From: Deltaproteobacteria bacterium
GTDB taxonomy: Bacteria > Bdellovibrionota > JACOXK01 > 2-02-FULL-40-11
DNA length: 56,183 bases
NCBI GenBank assembly: GCA_016198185.1
Contig: JACQJD010000080.1
Span: forward strand, 1 to 56,183
Reading direction: 5' to 3'
The position numbers and the translations under genes were made by a program. This document shows positions 50,982 to 56,183 of the stretch, piece after piece. The notes under the pieces are model-generated. The model worked only from the letters and a program-made list of their open reading frames with translations. It ran no database searches and was not told where the DNA came from. Each line of letters starts with the position of its first letter. The stretch's first letter is position 1.

Positions 50982-51308
50982 ATGGCTGAAACAACCGTCA
51001 TCAGTGGCGAAATTCAAAAATTAGAAAATTCTAAATTAATTCCTCGAGAATCTTTCAAAGACGTTTCTTTAGAAGAATTGGTTCATACCAAATTAGAAAG
51101 TTTTATTGATCAAATTCAAGGATATGACGTAAACGATCTTTACCCCGTCATTATTGAAAGAGTTGAAAGACCCTTGATTCAACTGGTTTTAAAAAAAACG
51201 CGTGGAAATCAAGTCAAAGCCGCTTCTATTTTAGGGATTAATCGAAACACGCTCAGAAAAAAAATCAACCATCTCAAAATTAAGATCAAAAAGCCTTACG
51301 TAGAATAA
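50982..51308 (+). CDS. Fis-type HTH DNA-binding protein
   Basis: A 108-residue protein whose C-terminal 45 residues are a Fis/NtrC-type HTH_8 (ERPLIQLVLKKTRGNQVKAASILGINRNTLRKKI). The N-terminal half is not that of E. coli Fis, so it could be a nucleoid protein or a free DNA-binding domain like those of sigma-54 activators. It has a strong AAGGAGG ribosome site. A family-1 hairpin lies just after the gene. Confidence 0.88.
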   Translation: MAETTVISGEIQKLENSKLIPRESFKDVSLEELVHTKLESFIDQIQGYDVNDLYPVIIERVERPLIQLVLKKTRGNQVKAASILGINRNTLRKKINHLKIKIKKPYVE

Positions 51309-51370
51309 AATAATAAATTTCTTACCTCGCTAGGGATTATTCAAAAAGATAATCCTTAAGTACAGTCTAT

Positions 51371-51455
51371 ACCCATATCGCAGATCTCTCCTTCTAGGAG
51401 TTGGAACGATGGCTCTATATATCCAACCCCAGAAGGAGAGATCTGCGATATGGGT
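51371..51455. repeat. family-1 long hairpin, second copy
   Basis: Arms 51371-51395 and 51431-51455 are perfectly complementary over 25 bp. The apical part contains GGAGTTGGAACGATGGCTC and TATAT, as in the copy at 4871-4955, and the outer arm CCCATATC is also the same; the middle 17-18 bp are different but still pair perfectly. It lies between the convergent Fis-type gene and a small gene. Confidence 0.9.
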
Positions 51456-51510
51456 AATAATTGAAAATGCCTTTGGAAGGCTATGTCTATGAGATATTAT
51501 CTTCTTGCCC

Positions 51511-51699
51511 CTATGGGGCTTTATATTTCTGGATAACTTCGCGAAGATAATGCGCAATGGCTTGCCGTAAATCGTCTTCCGTCATGTGCTCTGGAGAGAT
51601 GCCCAACGTTTTTAAAACCGTTTTTAATTCTTGTTCAATCAGTTCCGGGGGAAGACCACTTAATTCAATCACTTTTTTAAAAAGTGCTTTTTGACTCAT
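51511..51699 (-). CDS. small helical protein after pabB
   Basis: A 62-residue frame starting 4 nt after the pabB stop with GAAAGATG as a possible ribosome site. It is hydrophilic and helical, with a conserved-looking LSGLPPELIEQELKTVL and a C-terminal YLREVIQKY. No family is recognised; close spacing to pabB and codon use like its neighbours support a real gene. Confidence 0.55.
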   Translation of the reverse strand: MSQKALFKKVIELSGLPPELIEQELKTVLKTLGISPEHMTEDDLRQAIAHYLREVIQKYKAP

Positions 51700-51703
51700 G
51701 ACA

Positions 51704-53050
51704 TCATCTTTCGTTGAACCTACGTCCGTTTTGATATTGTAATGCAGCCATCAGCGTTTTCCCTTTATGGAGTGTTTCTTCAAATTCCTCTCGTGGATGG
51801 GAATCACTGACAATGCCACCTCCCATAGGGAAATAAAATTTCCCATTCATGGCCAATAATGTACGAATAGCAATATTCAAATCCCATTGTCCACGATAAT
51901 CCATGTATCCCAAACTACCCGTATAAATCATTCTGGCATGAGGTTCTAGCTCATCAATAATTTGCATGGCCCTTAATTTGGGAGCACCCGTAATAGACCC
52001 CCCGGGAAAAGTTGCACAGACAATATCCGACAGGCGTTGCGTGCACAATTGGCCTTCAATGGTTGAAACCAAATGATGAACAGAGGGCAAGGATAAAAGT
52101 TCAATATCTTTGGTTACACGTACCGACCCTGTACGACAAATTTTGCCTAAATCATTCCTCTCTAAATCAACAATCATTCGATGTTCTGCCAAATTTTTTT
52201 CACTGTTACACAGTGTTTGCTTTAACCCTTCATCCTCTAAAGGATTTTTGGCCCTGGGAACTGTGCCTTTAATCGGTTGTGTTTGAATTCTACCACGATC
52301 TATTTTTAGAAATCGCTCCGGAGAAACACTTAAAATATGAACGTCGTTAAAGTGAATGTAAGCCGAAAAAGGAGCTGGATTTATTTTTCTGAGTTGTTCA
52401 TATATACTCCAGGCATTTTCTGATTGGGTCAAATGAGTTGAAAAATCTGCAGAAAAACACTGTGACAAATTGACCTGATAAATCTCCCCCTGTCTGATAT
52501 AAAATAAGGCTTGCTGTAACATCCGCTCATATTGTGCAAAGGTCATATTGGATTCAACATCGACTTCTAAAACGAACGGTTTTGGTTCAACGGGACGACT
52601 AGAACAACGATCCTGAAATAGATTGAATTTTTCTACATCATTCTCGCGCTCTTCCACAGAAATAAGATAGGTGGCTTTTTGCCGATGGTCATGAATAAAA
52701 AAAGTATCATACCTTCCAAAACAAATATTCTGTGGCAACTTCGGATTTTTTTTAACCCCTGAAAGCTTTGGTTCCCAAAGACGCACCGCATCATAACTGA
52801 TCCAACCAACCCCTCCGCCCATAAAAGGAAATTCTTGAAATTCAGAAGGAAGATTTTTTTCTAAAGCCCCTCGGTTACACAATTCGGCTTCCATCTCCCC
52901 CAATGAATCATATAAAGCTTGGGGGCATGCGCTCCAGATGGAAAAACCATGATCATCAGAACTATCTAAAAAAAAACAATAGGGTAGATCAACAATGGTT
53001 CGAAAGAGTTCGCAGGGGGATCGATCGGTACGTAACCTAACCCATTTCAT
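51704..53050 (-). CDS. pabB: aminodeoxychorismate synthase component I
   Basis: PabB makes aminodeoxychorismate for folate from chorismate. The 448-residue protein has the chorismate-binding core: PIKGTVPRAKNPLED, EHRMIVDLERNDLGKICRTGSV, SVHHLVSTIEG, FPGGSITGAPKLRAMQIIDELEP and GGGIVSDSHPREEFEET. The PIKGT and ITGAPK motifs fit PabB better than TrpE, but the two can be confused. A glutaminase partner (pabA) is not next to it. The ATG overlaps the end of dnaB by 14 nt. Confidence 0.9.
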   Translation of the reverse strand: MKWVRLRTDRSPCELFRTIVDLPYCFFLDSSDDHGFSIWSACPQALYDSLGEMEAELCNRGALEKNLPSEFQEFPFMGGGVGWISYDAVRLWEPKLSGVKKNPKLPQNICFGRYDTFFIHDHRQKATYLISVEERENDVEKFNLFQDRCSSRPVEPKPFVLEVDVESNMTFAQYERMLQQALFYIRQGEIYQVNLSQCFSADFSTHLTQSENAWSIYEQLRKINPAPFSAYIHFNDVHILSVSPERFLKIDRGRIQTQPIKGTVPRAKNPLEDEGLKQTLCNSEKNLAEHRMIVDLERNDLGKICRTGSVRVTKDIELLSLPSVHHLVSTIEGQLCTQRLSDIVCATFPGGSITGAPKLRAMQIIDELEPHARMIYTGSLGYMDYRGQWDLNIAIRTLLAMNGKFYFPMGGGIVSDSHPREEFEETLHKGKTLMAALQYQNGRRFNER

Positions 53051-54383
53051 TGGAATGCGCTAAGTTTTCAAAGGTCGTATACTGCTGAAGGAAGGCCAAT
53101 CGTACCACGCCCACAGGACCACTGCGTTGCTTGGCCAAAATAAACTCTGCCGTTCCTTTCCACTCAGAATCTTTGTTATAAAATTCATCTCGATAGATAA
53201 ATCCAATCAAATCTGCATCCTGTTCGATCGCTCCCGATTCACGAAGATCGGCCATCATGGGCCGCTTGTCATTTCGATTTTCAACCGCACGATTTAATTG
53301 TGAAAGAGCAATCACTGGCACATTGAGTTCTTTGGCTAAAGATTTTAAGCTTCGAGAAATTTCTGAAATTTCCTTTTCTCGAGATTCTAAATAAGATCGA
53401 TGACTTCTCATCAACTGTAAATAATCCACAATCACAAGCTGAATATCATGTTCAACTTTAAGTCGCCGACACTTCGCACGAATTTCTAAAGCAGATAACG
53501 AAGGAGAATCATCAATATAAATAGGTGCTTCGGACAATTGTCCTGCTGCTTTCGTTAGCTTCGGCCAATCACTGTCTTGAAGCCGGCCAATTCGAAGACG
53601 AGTGGCATCCACTTTTGCCAAAGAAGTTAACATCCTCATCACCAATTGCTCTTTAGACATTTCAAGAGAAAAAACCACCACAGGTGTTTTTGAAAAGATC
53701 GCAGCATGTTGTGCCATATTTAATACCAAAGACGTTTTTCCCATCGACGGACGCCCAGCCACCACAATAAAATCGGAACTTTGAAACCCAGAGGTCAATC
53801 GATCCAAATCTATAAATCCAGAGGCAATCCCCGTAATGGCTTCTTTTTTTTCGTAAAGCTTTTCAATGGTTTTAAAACTGGATTTAACAATATCACGAAT
53901 AGGCGTAAAACTTTTTTCGAACCGTTGGTTCGATACTTCAAAAATAGCTTTTTCTGCAGAATCTAAAAATTCATCCAAATCCGCCGTATCTTCAAAACCC
54001 TTCGTGGCTATTTCAGAGGAAACCAAAATTAATTTTCTTAAAATTGCTTTTTCACGAACAATTTTGGCATAAAAAGGAACATTGGCCGATGTCGGAACAT
54101 GGTTCATGATTTGAGCCAAATAACTGGCACCACCAATTTCTTCTATTTGACCGACTCTCTTAAGTTCTTGGGTTAAGGTAACCAAATCTGCGGGTTCGCC
54201 TTTTTCAGAAAGGGAAATAAAAGCCTTAAAAATTTTCTGATGGGCTGGCTTATAAAAATCTTGCTCTGTTAAATATTCAAGAGATTTATAGAGCGCATCG
54301 TTCTCAAGTAAAATGCCTCCCAAAATAGACTGTTCGGCTTCAATATTTTGAGGAGGAATACGGCTATCATAGGGGGAGGCCAT
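53037..54383 (-). CDS. dnaB: replicative DNA helicase DnaB
   Basis: The hexameric replication fork helicase. The 448-residue protein has the N-terminal collar domain (about 1-110: RIPPQNIEAEQSILGGILLEN) and the RecA-like domain with Walker A AGRPSMGKTS (about 205-214), VFSLEMSKEQL, VIVDYLQLM and a later ALSQLNR motif. No intein is present. It lies in the usual rpsF-rpsR-rplI-dnaB order. Confidence 0.97.
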   Translation of the reverse strand: MASPYDSRIPPQNIEAEQSILGGILLENDALYKSLEYLTEQDFYKPAHQKIFKAFISLSEKGEPADLVTLTQELKRVGQIEEIGGASYLAQIMNHVPTSANVPFYAKIVREKAILRKLILVSSEIATKGFEDTADLDEFLDSAEKAIFEVSNQRFEKSFTPIRDIVKSSFKTIEKLYEKKEAITGIASGFIDLDRLTSGFQSSDFIVVAGRPSMGKTSLVLNMAQHAAIFSKTPVVVFSLEMSKEQLVMRMLTSLAKVDATRLRIGRLQDSDWPKLTKAAGQLSEAPIYIDDSPSLSALEIRAKCRRLKVEHDIQLVIVDYLQLMRSHRSYLESREKEISEISRSLKSLAKELNVPVIALSQLNRAVENRNDKRPMMADLRESGAIEQDADLIGFIYRDEFYNKDSEWKGTAEFILAKQRSGPVGVVRLAFLQQYTTFENLAHSNEMG

Positions 54384-54406
54384 ACGATATTTTCAATAGA
54401 CCATCT

Positions 54407-54850
54407 TTAACCAGCCACCACTTTAAGTTTAACGGTTGCTGTAACATCTTGACTCAATCGAATGTTCACCGGAAACTCACCTAATGACTTAATCGGTTCA
54501 TGTAATTGAATACAATGCTTATCAATGTCGTATCCCTTTTCTTTAATAATGGCTTGCACATCTTTGGGGGTTACAGAACCGAATAGTTTTTCTTTTTCTC
54601 CAACCTTTTTGGGAATCACAAGTTCTAAACCAGATAGTTTTTCAGCCAATTCCTTGGCCAAGGTTTCTTGATGTGTCCGTTTTTTTAACAAAGAATTCTT
54701 TAATTGATCTAAATTCTTTAGATTCGCTTGGGTTGCAGGTAATGCTTTTTTTCTGGGAAACAAATAGTTCCTGGCATAACCATCTGAAACATTCACAACA
54801 TCCCCTGGGCGCCCCAATGGAATGACTTCATCTTGCAGAATAATTTTCAT
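54407..54850 (-). CDS. rplI: ribosomal protein bL9
   Basis: A 147-residue bL9 with the conserved N-terminal RNA-binding domain (MKIILQDEVIPLGRPGDVVNVSDGYARNYLFP), the long central helix and the C-terminal domain with FGSVTPKDVQ. Its ribosome site AAAGGAGG precedes ATG 54850. Confidence 0.98.
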   Translation of the reverse strand: MKIILQDEVIPLGRPGDVVNVSDGYARNYLFPRKKALPATQANLKNLDQLKNSLLKKRTHQETLAKELAEKLSGLELVIPKKVGEKEKLFGSVTPKDVQAIIKEKGYDIDKHCIQLHEPIKSLGEFPVNIRLSQDVTATVKLKVVAG

Positions 54851-54904
54851 GATTTTCCTCCTTTAAAATCGGAAATAAAATGATCTTATCGTCAGGCAAA
54901 CGCA

Positions 54905-55132
54905 TTAGCTACTTTCATGAAGGGTGTAAGGCAAAATCGCAATTTGCCTGGCCCGCTTAATGGCTCGTGTGAGTTCCCTCTGATGAAAGTGACACACAGA
55001 TGAAACACGACCTGGCACAATTTTTGATCGCTCGGTAATATACCCTTCCAGTAATTTTTTATTTTTGTAATCAATATCTAAAGTAGAATCGACACAAAAC
55101 TTACATGCTCTCTTTCGAATGCGCATATTCAT
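54905..55132 (-). CDS. rpsR: ribosomal protein bS18
   Basis: A 75-residue bS18 of the cysteine-containing type, with CKFC near the N-terminus and a later SVCHFHQRELTRAIKRAR. Zinc-binding (C+) versions have this pattern, so it may need zinc. The start at 55132 overlaps rpsF by 32 nt and has GGGGGAG upstream; ATG 55126 is an alternative. No ssb lies between rpsF and rpsR, unlike many bacteria. Confidence 0.96.
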   Translation of the reverse strand: MNMRIRKRACKFCVDSTLDIDYKNKKLLEGYITERSKIVPGRVSSVCHFHQRELTRAIKRARQIAILPYTLHESS

Positions 55133-55430
55133 TGTTTTTTTCTCCCCCTGTTCGTCGAATGGTTAAATGTTTCAAAATATCTTCGCTCAAATTAAGCATA
55201 TTTTCGATTTCACGCACCACCTGTGGTTTTGCTTCATACAAAATATAAACATAATGTCCGGAAGTTTGCTTTTTGATTTTATAGCTCAATTTGCGACTTC
55301 CCCAATCATCCCATTTTGAGATGGTCCCTTCATATTTTTGAACCAATGTTTCTATTTTTTTTTGAATGGTTGAAATACCTGCATCAGGTAATTGTGGTTG
55401 AACAATCACGATCGTTTCGTAGTGATTCAT
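55101..55430 (-). CDS. rpsF: ribosomal protein bS6
   Basis: A 109-residue bS6 (MNHYETIVIVQPQL, then WGSRKLSYKIKKQTSGHYVYILYEA). It forms the S6-S18 pair in the 30S platform. The short Glu/Lys-rich tail after RRTGGEK extends into the rpsR start. Confidence 0.97.
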   Translation of the reverse strand: MNHYETIVIVQPQLPDAGISTIQKKIETLVQKYEGTISKWDDWGSRKLSYKIKKQTSGHYVYILYEAKPQVVREIENMLNLSEDILKHLTIRRTGGEKNNEYAHSKESM

Positions 55431-55536
55431 ACAAACTCCTTATGGTGTTTCATCCTATCTTTTTGGCCTATACCGCCTGTTGATGGAATGCCGCTTCGCT
55501 GGAAGCAAGGGTTATCAATTAAAAATTGCCTGAGAC

Positions 55537-56091
55537 CTATACCATGCTTTCTGGGGCTGCTTCAAGCACTTTTTCCAACCGATCTATAGCCGTTTTAAAG
55601 AAGGTGGGCAATCCCTTTAATTCTTCTGAAGAAAAAGGCGATAACACATAGGTCGCAACATCCACCTTATTTTCCTGAGAAGGACGTCCAATTCCTAAGC
55701 GAAGACGTGTAAAAGCGTCTGTCTTTAAATGCTCGATGATCGAGCGAATGCCCTTATGCCCTGCATCCTGCCCTTTATGTTTTACGCGAAGCGTCCCAAA
55801 AGGAAGATCAATTTCATCGTGAAGCACAATGACGCAAGTCGAAGGCACTTTGTAGTAGTGGCAATAAGCCTGAACAGCTCTTCCAGATAAATTCATAAAC
55901 GTCTGGGGTTGAATGAGGATAAAATCGTTATTTGCAAAATGTGCCTTTTTAGATCTTAAGGATTCAAATTGGGTGCTGTTCAGTTGAAGGCCCTGTTTTT
56001 TGGCAAATGCATCGGCCACCATAAATCCGATATTATGGCGTGTTGTATGATAAACCGTCTCAGGATTCCCAAGCCCAAAAATTAAATACAC
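55537..56091 (-). CDS. pth: peptidyl-tRNA hydrolase
   Basis: Pth recycles peptidyl-tRNA released from stalled ribosomes. The 184-residue protein has FGLGNPETVYHTTRHNIGFMV (catalytic His about 19), PQTFMNLSGRAV and HDEIDLPFGTLRVKHKGQDAGHKGIRSI. The start is GTG at 56091, as no ATG precedes the motif; AAAGGAA lies about 15 nt upstream, which is rather far. It follows rplY in the common order. Confidence 0.96.
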   Translation of the reverse strand: MYLIFGLGNPETVYHTTRHNIGFMVADAFAKKQGLQLNSTQFESLRSKKAHFANNDFILIQPQTFMNLSGRAVQAYCHYYKVPSTCVIVLHDEIDLPFGTLRVKHKGQDAGHKGIRSIIEHLKTDAFTRLRLGIGRPSQENKVDVATYVLSPFSSEELKGLPTFFKTAIDRLEKVLEAAPESMV

Positions 56092-56111
56092 AAAAAATTA
56101 AAATAATTCCT

Positions 56112-56183
56112 TTACTTCTTTTCAGTCTTCTTCTCAGTTTCTTTTTTCGTATCTTTCTTAGCTTCTTCTTTCTTTCCTTCTTC
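56112..56183 (-). CDS. rplY: C-terminal end of ribosomal protein bL25 (partial)
   Basis: The last 23 codons and stop of a gene that runs off the window. They encode a Lys/Glu-rich tail (EEGKKEEAKKDTKK and on). The CTC form of bL25 often ends this way and is usually next to pth, so the assignment rests on context and composition only. Confidence 0.55.
   Translation of the reverse strand, partial: EEGKKEEAKKDTKKETEKKTEKK

Noticed and set aside
54892-55074. Second minus-strand frame overlapping rpsR
   Set aside because: It is an out-of-frame shadow of rpsR, whose translation matches bS18 throughout.
55431-55536. Terminator or small RNA between pth and rpsF
   Set aside because: Only short weak inverted repeats (such as CAATT-AAA-AATTG) without a T-run; no firm signal.

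Overview
The window reads as a chromosomal segment from a Gram-negative bacterium of the delta-proteobacterial grade (Bdellovibrionota, Myxococcota or an uncultured relative such as UBA10199; the assignment is inference and weak). The evidence is an outer-membrane gene set (lptF, LpoA/LppC-like lipoprotein, MltD-like lytic transglycosylase), a Tad pilus locus with secretin, several FHA proteins, sigma-54-type promoters and a clade II nitrous oxide reductase cluster. Coding density is high, many genes overlap by 1-32 nt, and the DNA is AT-rich. No tRNA, rRNA, CRISPR array, insertion sequence or prophage was seen.

Layout. 0-5.7 kb: two convergent genes for secreted proteins of unknown function, each with a sigma-54-like promoter, then an alkaline phosphatase and an unknown membrane protein. 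5.7-10.5 kb: glutamine-dependent NAD synthetase coupled to a patatin phospholipase, a small HTH protein, an SH3 protein and an unknown protein. 10.6-18.5 kb: a co-directional run lptF-hemW-grpE-dnaK-dnaJ-LpoA-like, without hrcA. 18.7-23 kb: dksA-like gene, lon and convergent xseA. 23.4-31.8 kb (minus strand): a Tad operon of four prepilin-like genes, cpaB, secretin, a CpaE/CpaF fusion ATPase and tadB, with a secreted RHS/YD-repeat protein at its end. 32.1-34.5 kb: a small accessory pocket with a secreted HNH protein, a HigB/HigA-type toxin-antitoxin pair and a secreted HExxH protein. 34.6-41.8 kb: a clade II nos cluster with a divergent Rrf2 regulator. 41.8-48.2 kb: PP2C phosphatase, three FHA proteins, DUF192 and tadC, apparently the second half of a split Tad locus. 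48.3-51.7 kb: meaB, mltD, a Fis-type protein and small genes. 51.7-56.2 kb: pabB and the housekeeping run dnaB-rplI-rpsR-rpsF-pth-rplY(partial).

How the parts connect. The Tad operon supplies pilins, secretin, ATPase and one inner-membrane platform protein. The second platform protein (TadC) sits about 16 kb away behind phosphothreonine-reading FHA proteins and a phosphatase, so pilus assembly may be tied to Ser/Thr phosphorylation; no kinase, prepilin peptidase or TadD/TadG is in the window. The nos cluster would reduce N2O with NosZ, cytochrome c and copper maturation factors under a putative Fe-S Rrf2 regulator.

The least explained structure is non-coding. Two families of long intergenic hairpins keep their apical sequence constant while the arms differ completely between copies and stay complementary (family 1 at 4871-4955 and 51371-51455; family 2 at 8886-8950, 23290-23390 and, degenerate, 18546-18630). 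Around these are remnants of other dispersed repeats with inverted ends. Three sigma-54-like promoters precede genes for small or unknown exported proteins. Several genes have a sigma-70 promoter placed so close to the start codon that the transcript would be leaderless or nearly so.
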